DNA of 10,715 nucleotides from JAFLBB01 sp040007195 (lineage in GTDB: Bacteria; Acidobacteriota; Terriglobia; Bryobacterales; Bryobacteraceae): positions 1-10,715 of the forward strand of contig JBDTVQ010000242.1 in assembly GCA_040007195.1 (NCBI GenBank), given 5' to 3'. Below are positions 1-6,976 of the stretch, piece by piece. Within the stretch, counting starts at the first letter, position 1. Each line of letters opens with the position of its first letter. The notes below the pieces were generated by a model, which was not told the DNA's origin, did no database searches, and saw nothing but the letters and a program-made list of their open reading frames with translations. The position numbers and the translations under genes are program-made.

Positions 1-1
1 C

Positions 2-403
2 GGCCGCCACCCCGGAGTCGTCACCATCGAAGGTCCCCCGCTCACCACCCCCCTCCGCCTAGCCGGACCCGTCTCCGCCGAACTCAACGGCCAAAGCGAT
101 CCCCCCTGGTCCGACTGGGTCATCCGCCTCTTCGCAGTCCGCCCCGACGGCTTCGCCCTCCCCCTAGCCCAAGGAATCAAACGAGGCAAATTCGCCACCA
201 ACAGCCCCATCACCGTCGACATGGGAGCCACCGCCGCCCTGCTCCCCCCAGGCACCCGCCTCCGAGTCGAACTCGCCGGAAGCTCCTTTCCCATGTACGA
301 CCGCAACCCCCACACCCAAACCGGCCCCTTCAGCCCGACTGCCATCCCCGCCCGCCAAACCCTCCAAACCGGAGCCATCCTCCTCCCAGTAATACGCCCG
401 TAA
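2..403 (+). CDS. CocE/NonD-type hydrolase, C-terminal fragment (5' end outside window)
   Basis: The reading frame is open from base 2 to the TAA at 401-403, giving 133 residues without the start. The fragment matches the C-terminal beta-sandwich (X-Pro dipeptidyl-peptidase C-terminal domain) of CocE/NonD serine hydrolases. Visible marks are a TPLRLAGPV segment, an SDWVIRLFAVRPDG strand (the usual D-x-x-V-x-L-x-D-V-x-PDG region), an LAQGIKRGKF turn, and near the end LPPGTRLRVELAGSSFP followed by MYDRNPHTQTG, a variant of the family's FP-x-x-x-RN-x-NTG signature. It ends in LLPV, as these proteins usually do. The alpha/beta-hydrolase core with the catalytic Ser-Asp-His triad lies upstream of the window, so substrate (acylated amino acid, peptide or ester) cannot be judged. 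The family call is firm; the specific activity is not. Confidence 0.85.
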   Translation, partial: GRHPGVVTIEGPPLTTPLRLAGPVSAELNGQSDPPWSDWVIRLFAVRPDGFALPLAQGIKRGKFATNSPITVDMGATAALLPPGTRLRVELAGSSFPMYDRNPHTQTGPFSPTAIPARQTLQTGAILLPVIRP

Positions 404-420
404 GCCGCGGCCACTAGCCG

Positions 421-462
421 TATCCGCGTGAATCCGCGTTCATCCGCGGCCCATTTCTCCGA
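421..462 (+). repeat. Dispersed intergenic repeat, left copy (three ATCCGCG heptamers)
   Basis: The heptamer ATCCGCG occurs at 422, 432 and 442, exactly 10 bp apart, and is followed by GCCCA and CTCCG. A second copy lies at 10665-10705 in the same orientation, with only a few differences over about 40 bp. Both copies lie just downstream of the 3' end of a plus-strand gene. A GCCGCGG at 404-410 could pair with CCGCGGC at 444-450, so the element could fold in RNA. No coding potential is visible. Function is unknown; it looks like a multicopy intergenic element rather than an attachment site. Confidence 0.75.
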
Positions 463-482
463 AGACACCCCCAAGCACCGCA

Positions 483-510
483 CCCCCCACCCCACCACCA
501 CCCCCACCCC
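483..510 (-). other. Potential G-quadruplex (minus strand) / C-rich tract
   Basis: The plus strand has C-runs at 483-488, 490-493, 501-505 and 507-510. On the minus strand these are four runs of four or more G with loops of 1, 7 and 1 bases, which meets the usual G-quadruplex rule. The tract lies about 190 bp upstream of the receptor start and 80 bp downstream of the hydrolase stop. Folding is predicted from sequence only. Confidence 0.5.
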
Positions 511-566
511 ACAAACACTTTCGTCCACAATGATGGACTCCCGCCCCGCCTGTCGCCTTTTCTTCG

Positions 567-595
567 TTGAAAGCCAACCTCCCCCGCAGTAAGCT
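567..595 (+). promoter_or_regulatory. Candidate sigma70-type promoter for the TonB-dependent receptor
   Basis: TTGAAA at 567-572 is followed after 17 bp by TAAGCT at 590-595. The -35 box is good and the -10 box is weak. Transcription would begin near 602, leaving a leader of nearly 100 nt before the ATG at 699. The leader has a GGCG...CGCC hairpin candidate at about 640-660. The rest of 404-698 shows nothing else beyond the repeat and the C-rich tract. The call rests on box matching alone. Confidence 0.3.
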
Positions 596-681
596 TGAGT
601 CCTCCAGAGATGCGTTTTTGGTTCGTTCGGGTCCCTTCAGGCGGTGCTTCTTAAGCGCCGGACACGATCAACCACATTCCC

Positions 682-694
682 GGAGAGGGGAGAG
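682..694 (+). promoter_or_regulatory. Ribosome binding site fixing the receptor start at 699
   Basis: The purine run GGAGAGGGGAGAG ends 4 nt before the ATG at 699. It is followed directly by a typical signal peptide, so this start is preferred over the TTG 44 codons upstream at 567, whose N-terminal extension has no export signal and overlaps the candidate -35 box. Confidence 0.75.
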
Positions 695-698
695 TTTT

Positions 699-3600
699 AT
701 GAATATCTTTAGAGCAGCCGCGGCAGCGGCACTCCTAACCGCAACGGCCTTCGCCCAGATCGACACAGGCACCATCACCGGTGTGGTGCGCGACACCACC
801 GCCGCCATCATCGCCGGCGCGCAGGTCACCATCGCCAACGAAGGCACCGGCCAGAAAAAGCTATTAACGACCAACGACTCCGGTATCTACTTCTCCGGCC
901 CCCTCCGCCCCGGTACCTACCGCGTCGACGTCGAAGCCAAGGGCTTCAATCGCGTCGCAAAACGCCTCCCCCTCGATGTCAACGAGCACGCCTCCATCGA
1001 CTTTCAAATTGAGCTCGGCTCCGTCACCGAAAACATCACCGTCACCGACGAAGTCCCTCTTCTCCAAACCGAAAGCGCCACGCTTTCCGACGTCCGCTCC
1101 GAGCGCGCCGTAAAAGACCTCCCGCTCAACGGCCGCAACTTCACCCAGCTCATTCAACTCAGCGCCGGCGCCGTCCCCGCCATGAGCCAGACCGGCGGCC
1201 TCCAGGTCGTCCAAAAACGCGGCGTCCCCAACATCTCCATCAACGGCTCCGGCCACTGGCAAAACAACATTCTCATTGAAGGCATCAGCAACATGGAGAA
1301 CCACAATGGGAACGGCATTCTCATCTACCCCTCCATCGATGCCATTCAGGAGTTCCGCGTCGAATCCAGCGTCGCCGACGTGCAATCCGGCCGCGGTGGC
1401 GGCGGCACCATCAACCTCGTCTACAAGTCCGGCACCAAGGATTATCACGGCGGCGCGTACTGGTTCCTCCGCAACTCTACTTTCGACGCCAAGAACTTCT
1501 TCGACCGCCCCGGCGATCCCATCCCGCCCTTCAAGATGAACCAGTTCGGCGCCTTCCTCGGCGGCCCGGTCATCCCCAAAAAGGACCCCAAGACCTTCTT
1601 CTTCTTCAACTACGAAGGCAACCGCGTCCGTCAGGCGCAAACCTACATCAGCACCGTCCCGAAGGCTGCCTTCCGCACCGGTGACTTCTCCAGCTACTCA
1701 CGCCGCCTCTACGATCCCCTCACCCAGCGCCCCAACGGCGCCAGCTTCATCCGCGATCAGTTCCCCGGCAACATCATTCCCGCCAATCGCCTCGATCAGG
1801 TGGGCAAGAACCTCCTCAACCTGTATCCGCAGCCCAACCTCGGCTCCGGCGAAGCAAACAACTTCCTCCTCAATCCCCTCCGCCCCAACGACGGCGACCG
1901 CGTCGATTTCAAGGTCGATCAGATCGTCTCCGATACCGACACATTCTTCGTGCGCTTCAGCCGCGGCAACGATACCCTCGTCGAGCCCAGCCTCCTCGGC
2001 TACCCCGCCGTCGGCGGCGGACCGGGCGTCCCGGGAACCGCGAAACAGCCCGTCACCCAATTGGTGGCCAGCGAAACGCACCTCTTTTCTCCCACGGTCA
2101 TCAACGAATTCCGCGCCGGTTGGACCCGCTTGAACCTCCAACAACTGCCGCTCACCTTCGGTCAGAACCTCACCTCCGACCTCGGTTTCCCCGGCGCAAA
2201 CGATCCCGGCGACCCCTTCACCTCAGGTCTCGCCATCTTCAACATCGCCACCGTTACGTCCCTCGGCGATAGCGGCTTCTCCCCCGCCATCGTCGTCTCC
2301 GACAACATTCAATTCGGCGACACCGTCAACATCAACCGTGGCAAGCACTCCTTCAAATTCGGAGGCGAGCTCCAGCGCCGCCGCTATAACGCGCTCCAAT
2401 CGAATACCTTCCGTGGCAGCATGTCCATCACCGGCGGCTACACGCAAGACCCGGCCAACGCCTCCGGTTCGGGCAGCGGCATGGCCGACGCCCTGCTCGG
2501 CAAGGCCATCAGCGGCAGCATCCGCTTCCTGCGCGGCACCCGCGGCTACCGCCGCAGCGAATATTCCGGCTTTACGCAAGACGTCTGGCGCGCCACCAAC
2601 AAGCTCAGCGTCACCCTCGGCCTCCGCTACGACAACTTCGGCGGCGGCCCCTGGACCGAGGTCAACAACCGCATGTACCAGTTCGTCCCCGAACTGCAAA
2701 CCGTCGTGCAAGTCGGCACCAACGGCCTCAGCCGCAGTGGCATCAACGGCGATAACAACAACATCTCGCCCCGAATCGGACTCGCTTACCGCCTCAACAG
2801 CAAAACCGTGCTCCGCGCCGCCGGCGGCATCTTCTACTCGCCGCTTCTCTCCGACGTCACCCGCAACATCGGCGCCAATCCCCCTGAGTTCGTCAGCTAT
2901 CAGTACAACAACAATCAGTTCGACTTCGTGAACGCCCGGCCCCTCTCGGCCGGCCTCGAACGCCCCGCTCAAGGCACCATCACGGGAAACTTGACGGCCC
3001 TCGATTTCTCCACCCGCACGCCCTATAACACCCAGTGGAACCTCGCCGTCCAGCGTGAACTGCCCGGTGGCACCTCCCTCACCATGGCCTACGTCGGCAA
3101 CAAGGGAACCAAGCTCCAGGGCTTCCCCGATATCAATCAGGCCCTGCCCGGCACAACAGCCGTTGCCACGCGCCGCCCCTTCCCGGCATTCGGGACCATC
3201 AACTCCAAGATGACCCGTTACAATTCCATCTACAACGCTCTGCAAATCACCGCCGAGCGCCGGTTTGCCAAAGGCTTCGCCTTCCAGGGGTCCTACACCT
3301 ATAGCCACAGCATCGATGACAACGGCGCCACCGATGCCAACGCCGGCGGCCTCATGGTCCGCAACACCAGGCTCGATCGCAGTAACTCGGACATCAACAT
3401 TCCCCACCGCGTCGTAGCCAACTGGTCCTATCAACTTCCCATCAAGATGGAAGGCTGGAAGGATACCGCCTTCGGCAACTGGCAGCTCAACGGCATCCTC
3501 ACCCTCTCCGACGGCATCCCCTTCGACCTCAGCTCGCCCAACACCACCAACTGCTGCGGCTCCCGCCCGGACCGCATCGGCCTGGGCATCCTCTCCGACT

Positions 3601-3926
3601 CCGATCAATCCATCCGGCGATGGTTCGATACCTCCGCCTTCAAAGAGCCCGGCCTGCTCCAGTTCGGCAACGCCGGCCGCAACATCCTGCAAGGCCCCGG
3701 CACCAAGCAGCTCGACTTCTCGCTCTTCAAGAAGTTCCCCTTCGGCGAAGCGCGCCGCCTCGAGTTCCGCGCGGAATTTTTCAACCTGTTCAATACGCCG
3801 CAATTCAACAACCCCAACGGCACGCTCGGCAGCGCCGCCTTCGGGACCATTACCTCGGCGGGTTCGCCCATCTCGTTCCAGCGCACCTCGCGTCAGGTAC
3901 AATTCGGGCTGAAGTTTTACTTTTAG
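699..3926 (+). CDS. TonB-dependent outer-membrane receptor with carboxypeptidase-regulatory-like domain
   Basis: A 1075-residue outer-membrane protein of the Oar-like TonB-dependent receptor family that is greatly expanded in Acidobacteria. Residues 1-19 form a signal peptide (AAAAAALLTATAFA-Q). Residues about 21-108 are a carboxypeptidase-regulatory-like beta-sandwich (GTITGVVRDTTAA, then GTYRVDVEAKGF). A plug region follows, opening with the hallmark LPLNGRNF at 141-148 and including ILIEGISNM and IQEFRVESS with a glycine-rich GRGGGGTIN. The start of the barrel has NQFGAFLGGP (281-290) and KTFFFFNYEGNR (298-309). The rest alternates barrel strands to a C-terminal QFGLKFYF, a beta-signal ending in aromatic Phe for BAM-dependent insertion. 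The length is typical of the family. Such receptors import polymers, peptides or metal complexes using TonB energy; the substrate cannot be told here. A neighbouring CocE-like hydrolase hints at acyl or peptide substrates, but this is only context. The minus-strand open frames across this gene are shadows. Confidence 0.93.
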   Translation: MNIFRAAAAAALLTATAFAQIDTGTITGVVRDTTAAIIAGAQVTIANEGTGQKKLLTTNDSGIYFSGPLRPGTYRVDVEAKGFNRVAKRLPLDVNEHASIDFQIELGSVTENITVTDEVPLLQTESATLSDVRSERAVKDLPLNGRNFTQLIQLSAGAVPAMSQTGGLQVVQKRGVPNISINGSGHWQNNILIEGISNMENHNGNGILIYPSIDAIQEFRVESSVADVQSGRGGGGTINLVYKSGTKDYHGGAYWFLRNSTFDAKNFFDRPGDPIPPFKMNQFGAFLGGPVIPKKDPKTFFFFNYEGNRVRQAQTYISTVPKAAFRTGDFSSYSRRLYDPLTQRPNGASFIRDQFPGNIIPANRLDQVGKNLLNLYPQPNLGSGEANNFLLNPLRPNDGDRVDFKVDQIVSDTDTFFVRFSRGNDTLVEPSLLGYPAVGGGPGVPGTAKQPVTQLVASETHLFSPTVINEFRAGWTRLNLQQLPLTFGQNLTSDLGFPGANDPGDPFTSGLAIFNIATVTSLGDSGFSPAIVVSDNIQFGDTVNINRGKHSFKFGGELQRRRYNALQSNTFRGSMSITGGYTQDPANASGSGSGMADALLGKAISGSIRFLRGTRGYRRSEYSGFTQDVWRATNKLSVTLGLRYDNFGGGPWTEVNNRMYQFVPELQTVVQVGTNGLSRSGINGDNNNISPRIGLAYRLNSKTVLRAAGGIFYSPLLSDVTRNIGANPPEFVSYQYNNNQFDFVNARPLSAGLERPAQGTITGNLTALDFSTRTPYNTQWNLAVQRELPGGTSLTMAYVGNKGTKLQGFPDINQALPGTTAVATRRPFPAFGTINSKMTRYNSIYNALQITAERRFAKGFAFQGSYTYSHSIDDNGATDANAGGLMVRNTRLDRSNSDINIPHRVVANWSYQLPIKMEGWKDTAFGNWQLNGILTLSDGIPFDLSSPNTTNCCGSRPDRIGLGILSDSDQSIRRWFDTSAFKEPGLLQFGNAGRNILQGPGTKQLDFSLFKKFPFGEARRLEFRAEFFNLFNTPQFNNPNGTLGSAAFGTITSAGSPISFQRTSRQVQFGLKFYF

Positions 3927-3989
3927 GCCACCGGCCACGTTTTATTTCTAGGCCACCGGCCACGTTTTATTTCTAGGCCAACGGCCACC
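3915..3989 (+). repeat. Three tandem 25-bp repeats overlapping the receptor 3' end
   Basis: Units at 3915-3939, 3940-3964 and 3965-3989 are contiguous. Each reads TTTTA(C/T)TT(T/C)TAG followed by GGCC-A(C/A)C-GGCCAC. The first unit holds the receptor's final Phe-Tyr-Phe codons and its TAG stop; the next two repeat the same FYF-stop string outside the gene. Units 1 and 2 differ at two synonymous positions, and unit 3 has two further changes. Each unit has a small GGCC-N3-GGCC inverted repeat followed by a T-rich stretch, weakly terminator-like. The array fills most of the gap before the DUF2270 gene. Confidence 0.85.
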
Positions 3990-3996
3990 GCCGCCC

Positions 3997-4003
3997 GGGA
4001 GGA
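3997..4003 (+). promoter_or_regulatory. Shine-Dalgarno for the TTG start of the DUF2270 gene
   Basis: GGGAGGA ends 10 nt before TTG 4014. No in-frame ATG or GTG lies between them, so this site decides for the non-ATG start. Confidence 0.65.
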
Positions 4004-4013
4004 ATGCCGCATC

Positions 4014-4643
4014 TTGAACGTACCGGAATTTCTCCCCCGGAACCCGGCCGAACACGTCAACGTCTTCGCGCATTACTACCGCGCTGAGATGCAGCGCGCC
4101 ATCAGTTGGCGTGACCGCCTCGACCAGACCACGAACTGGGCCATCGCCAGCGTCGCCGGAATACTCTCGGTATCGCTCAACCAGCCGGAGAAGCACCACG
4201 GGCTTCTCCTGTTCGGTATGGCGATTGTATTCCTGCTGCTCATCATCGAATCGCGCCGCTATCGCTACTTCGACGTCTACCGCCGCCGCGTCCGCGTTTT
4301 CGAAACCGGCTACTATGCCCAAATCATGAAGCCCGGCGCAGCCCCGCCTGATAACGCTTGGCTCGCCGACATCGCCGACAGCCTCCGCGCCCCCGCCCTC
4401 ATTCTCGGACTCCGAGAGGCCATGGCCCACCGCCTCCGCCGCAACTACGTCTGGATCTTCCTCATCCTGCTCGCAGCCTGGATCGTAAAAATCTGGGGAC
4501 CCATCATGAACTCCAACGCCCAACCCGGCCAAGCCCCCAGTTGGACACTGCTATCCGCCGTACTCATCTTCTACGCCTGGCTCGCCTTCGTCATGATCCG
4601 CTACCGCCACGCAACCGTCGAAGCCGTCCTGCGAGAAGTGTAG
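4014..4643 (+). CDS. DUF2270 family integral membrane protein
   Basis: A 209-residue predicted inner-membrane protein of the DUF2270 family, which has no established function. Family features are an HYYRAEMQRAISWRDRLDQT segment (20-40), then NWAIASVAGILSVSL, an IIESRRYRYFDVYRRRVRVFE stretch just after the second helix (77-97), and AMAHRLRRNYVWIFLILLAAW before the third helix. Hydrophobic segments lie at about 42-56, 63-79, 145-162 and 178-196, giving four membrane passes with a large arginine-rich cytoplasmic loop. Translation starts at TTG 4014, about 10 nt after GGGAGGA (3997-4003). The nearby ATG at 4004 is in another frame, and the first in-frame ATG at 4089 would remove conserved residues. 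It lies 87 bp after the receptor, so co-transcription is possible but unproven. It converges on the regulator gene with a 12-bp gap. Confidence 0.88.
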   Translation: MNVPEFLPRNPAEHVNVFAHYYRAEMQRAISWRDRLDQTTNWAIASVAGILSVSLNQPEKHHGLLLFGMAIVFLLLIIESRRYRYFDVYRRRVRVFETGYYAQIMKPGAAPPDNAWLADIADSLRAPALILGLREAMAHRLRRNYVWIFLILLAAWIVKIWGPIMNSNAQPGQAPSWTLLSAVLIFYAWLAFVMIRYRHATVEAVLREV

Positions 4644-4655
4644 TCATCCCCACGC

Positions 4656-6764
4656 TCACCGGAAAAACACCCCCTCCGCCATCCGCAGCTCCGACTGCAC
4701 CGGCTCCGGCTGCGAAAACACGATCTTCCTCCCGTCCCTCGACACACCGATTCCCGCCGACTCCGGTCCCACCCGCTCCATCTTTCCCACGCACACCCGC
4801 CTCCCGCTCTCCTCTATCCGGCAAATCTTCCTCCCCGCATCCACGAAGTACACGCCTTTCTCCGACACCCCCCACCGTGCGTCCCATGCGTCGTCGATCA
4901 CCAAACGCGCCTCGCCCCCCTGCACGGGCATCCGCCACAGCTTTCCCGAATGCGGCGTCTCCAGGTAGTACAGCGTCTTCCCGTCCGGCGATTCCATCGG
5001 CTGAAACCCACCGCCCTGCGTCACCTGCGCCGCCGCTCCCCCCTCCGCAGGCATCTTCCAAATCTCCCGCCGCCCGCTCTTGTCCGATGTGAAGTAGATC
5101 CACTTCCCATCCGCCGACCAGCTTGGCCTCACCTTTTCGTCCGGCGACGAGGTCAACCGCCGCGGCGGCCCCCCTGCCGCCGGCACCGTGTAGATCTGAA
5201 AATCGCTGTTTGCTTCATGGCCGTCGAACACAATCGTCCGGCCGTCCGGCGACCACCGCGGAGCCCCGCTCACAACATCGCGTCCCGCCGTCAGGTTCGT
5301 CAGCCCGTTCCCGTCCAAACGGCTCATCCAAATGTCGAACCTTCCCGCACGTTCGGAGGCGAACACCACTCGCTCACCGTCCGCCGAAATGTCCGGAAAC
5401 CAATCGGTCCTCAGCGAAGGATGGATGCACTGCGCCGCCGACATCCCGTCTTCGCGCACATCCGCCACCCACAGCCGGAACGGTTGAAACCGCCTCTGAT
5501 AGGCCATGCGGTCCACCGCGCCCGCCCGCGGCGCAACCGAAGGACGAGCCGCGTCCGTCTCGAACTCCCGCATCGGCTCCCCGTCGCTGTCCGGCTTCGC
5601 GTCCACAATCCACAGCGCCGAAAACCCCGCCTGCCGCGACGAATACACAATCCGCCTGCTGTCCGGCGTCCAAGCCACCCCCCCCAGGTACCTCCGGCTC
5701 TCCGTCACCTTCGTCGCCGTTCCCCCTCCCACCGGCGCCAGCCACAGCTCCGCCACCGGCCCATGAATCATCCGGCAAAACGCCATCCACCGGCCGTCCG
5801 GCGATGCAACCAGGTCGTAGTCTCCCAAAATGCTCTCCGGCGGTGGAAACGTCAGTTGCCGCCTCGCCCCTGTCTCGAGCGACACCACGAATCCCGCCTG
5901 CGGCTCGCCCGGCGTGGCGCGGTCCACCACCAGCACGCTCTTGGAATCGGCCGTCCACCCCACTGCCGATCCACTCAGCGATGCATTCGATCCGGACACC
6001 CGCCTCTCCGCACCGCCGAGCGCCGAGATCACATAAACCTCGCCCGTCCGTCCCGGATTCCGCACAAATGCGATCTGCCGCCCGTCCGGTGACCACGCGG
6101 GCGTCGCGTCGCGCGCCGGCTGCCTCGTCAGCCGCACCGCATTCGGCGCGTCCACGACTTTTACATAGATATCGAAGTTATCCTCCGATTCCCCATTCCA
6201 GGAGAACGCCACCATTCCGCCATCCGGCGAGAGCGCCGGGCCGCTCTGCTCACCCGGATACGAAGCCAACGCCACGATCCGCACCGGCTCCCCCGGCCCA
6301 TGGGCATGCACGGGCTTACGCATCGCCAGCCACGTCATTCCCCCCAATACCAAAACTGGAATGCAGGCCACCGCCCAAATCGTCTGCCTGCGCCGAGAGG
6401 GAGCTTGCGGCGCGCTGGACTCCACCGGCCGATGCTCGAAACGAGGAACGTAAGTTCCCTTGGGAATCGAAATCTCGATCGGATCGTTCCTGCCGCTCTC
6501 CCGGTAAAACTCCTCCAGCCGCGCGCGCAGTTTGTGCGCGTCTACACGCACCGTCGGGTCGGTGCGGGGATCGTAGCTCTCGCCCTTTCCATACGCGCCA
6601 ACGCCAATGACATACTCTTTGACTTCATCGCCCCTGCCCGCCAGTTCCTCCTCCACCACGAACCGCAGGAATCCTGCCAGCCGGGTAGCGCTGACAAATT
6701 TCGGATCGGCCAGGATTCTTTCCACCTGGGCGCGAATTGCCACTGCTTCTTCTATCTCCCTCAT
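4656..6764 (-). CDS. Membrane-anchored winged-helix-like/PD40 beta-propeller protein, probable one-component regulator
   Basis: Encodes 702 residues from ATG 6764. An in-frame GTG at 6812 would add 16 residues, but the palindrome at 6792-6809 would then be coding, and the duplicate copy at 8.9 kb has a 1-bp indel between GTG and ATG, so ATG is preferred. Residues about 1-112 form a conserved module (FLRFVVEEELAGRGDEVKEY, DPRTDPTVRVDAHKLRARL, ISIPKGTYVPRF). Its last part resembles the recognition helix and wing of OmpR/CadC-type domains (VDxHxxxLRxxL ... PKGxY); this is a likeness, not a proven fold. One membrane helix lies at about 128-147 after SRRR, placing the N-terminus in the cytoplasm. 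The rest carries about nine PD40/TolB-type repeats (for example WSPDGRQIAFV, WTPDSRRIVYSS, WSADGKWIYFTSDKSGRREIW), a periplasmic beta-propeller. The layout is that of ToxR/CadC regulators; propeller ligand unknown. It is divergent from the exported-protein genes at 6.98 and 8.97 kb. Confidence 0.85.
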   Translation of the reverse strand: MREIEEAVAIRAQVERILADPKFVSATRLAGFLRFVVEEELAGRGDEVKEYVIGVGAYGKGESYDPRTDPTVRVDAHKLRARLEEFYRESGRNDPIEISIPKGTYVPRFEHRPVESSAPQAPSRRRQTIWAVACIPVLVLGGMTWLAMRKPVHAHGPGEPVRIVALASYPGEQSGPALSPDGGMVAFSWNGESEDNFDIYVKVVDAPNAVRLTRQPARDATPAWSPDGRQIAFVRNPGRTGEVYVISALGGAERRVSGSNASLSGSAVGWTADSKSVLVVDRATPGEPQAGFVVSLETGARRQLTFPPPESILGDYDLVASPDGRWMAFCRMIHGPVAELWLAPVGGGTATKVTESRRYLGGVAWTPDSRRIVYSSRQAGFSALWIVDAKPDSDGEPMREFETDAARPSVAPRAGAVDRMAYQRRFQPFRLWVADVREDGMSAAQCIHPSLRTDWFPDISADGERVVFASERAGRFDIWMSRLDGNGLTNLTAGRDVVSGAPRWSPDGRTIVFDGHEANSDFQIYTVPAAGGPPRRLTSSPDEKVRPSWSADGKWIYFTSDKSGRREIWKMPAEGGAAAQVTQGGGFQPMESPDGKTLYYLETPHSGKLWRMPVQGGEARLVIDDAWDARWGVSEKGVYFVDAGRKICRIEESGRRVCVGKMERVGPESAGIGVSRDGRKIVFSQPEPVQSELRMAEGVFFR

Positions 6765-6791
6765 AACGAACAACCGCAACGGTAGTCTTAC

Positions 6792-6809
6792 ACAAACAAC
6801 GTTGTTCGT
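6792..6809. promoter_or_regulatory. Palindromic candidate operator, left copy
   Basis: ACAAACAACGTTGTTCGT is an 18-bp palindrome with a single mismatched pair; the inner 12 bp, AACAACGTTGTT (6795-6806), are perfect. It overlaps the candidate -35 box of the plus-strand promoter and lies 28 bp upstream of the regulator ATG on the other strand. The half-sites recur at 8903-8920. A dimeric regulator binding here could affect both directions; which protein binds is unknown. Confidence 0.5.
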
Positions 6810-6831
6810 CACGTGGGAAAGGCAATATCTT
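6802..6831 (+). promoter_or_regulatory. Candidate promoter, left copy, now upstream of the 6977 gene
   Basis: TTGTTC at 6802-6807, an 18-bp spacer containing CACGTG, and TATCTT at 6826-6831. The same boxes with the same spacing occur in the right copy at 8913-8942. Conservation between copies supports function, but both boxes are imperfect. Confidence 0.35.
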
Positions 6832-6855
6832 TCCTAAGCCGGTCGAAACAACACA

Positions 6856-6936
6856 ATGAATTTACGACTCCACTCGCTATTTGCGCACGCCGCCATGATC
6901 GCGTCGCCACGACTGGCGCAAAATCACGCCCGTTAA
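6856..6936 (+). pseudogene. Truncated MNLR signal-peptide frame (remnant of an 8967-type gene)
   Basis: ATG 6856 opens a 26-codon frame ending at TAA 6934. Its first residues, MNLRLHSLFAHAA, align with MNLRFHSLFALAA of the intact protein at 8967, and the similarity runs through the Ala-Gln at the likely signal-peptidase site before being lost. The hydrophobic core is spoiled by His and Arg substitutions (FAHAA, SPRLAQ). It is best read as a broken 5' end left by recombination. It could still be translated as a short leader upstream of the 6977 gene, which starts 40 nt later. Confidence 0.7.
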
Positions 6937-6976
6937 CAACAGCTCTATCCCAGACTTCCATAAGGATCGATCAGAA

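Larger units (their letters stand above)
6698..6933. repeat. Direct repeat, left copy: divergent promoter cassette
   Basis: Matches 8810-9045. From 6698 to 6893 I count about 20 differences, including one 1-bp indel, so about 90% identity; similarity falls to about 60% from 6893 to 6933. It spans the first 23 codons of the regulator (minus strand), the intergenic region with palindrome and promoter, and the start of an MNLR signal-peptide frame on the plus strand. It ends near the signal-peptidase site of that frame. Confidence 0.9.

Noticed and set aside
567..698. N-terminal extension of the receptor to the TTG at 567
   Set aside because: The extension lacks a signal peptide, overlaps the candidate -35 box and would bury the clear Shine-Dalgarno and signal peptide at 682-757 inside the gene.
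2223..3938. 571-residue open frame on the minus strand
   Set aside because: It lies opposite the receptor gene, has no recognisable domain and is rich in Gly, Ala, Glu and Val, as expected of an antisense frame in GC-rich DNA with biased third positions.
3915..3989. Short CRISPR array
   Set aside because: The 25-bp units are contiguous with no spacers, the first lies inside a coding sequence, and no cas gene is nearby.
5123..6610. 495-residue plus-strand open frame
   Set aside because: It is antisense to the PD40 regulator, made mostly of Pro, Arg, Ser and Ala, with no domain, start signal or export signal.
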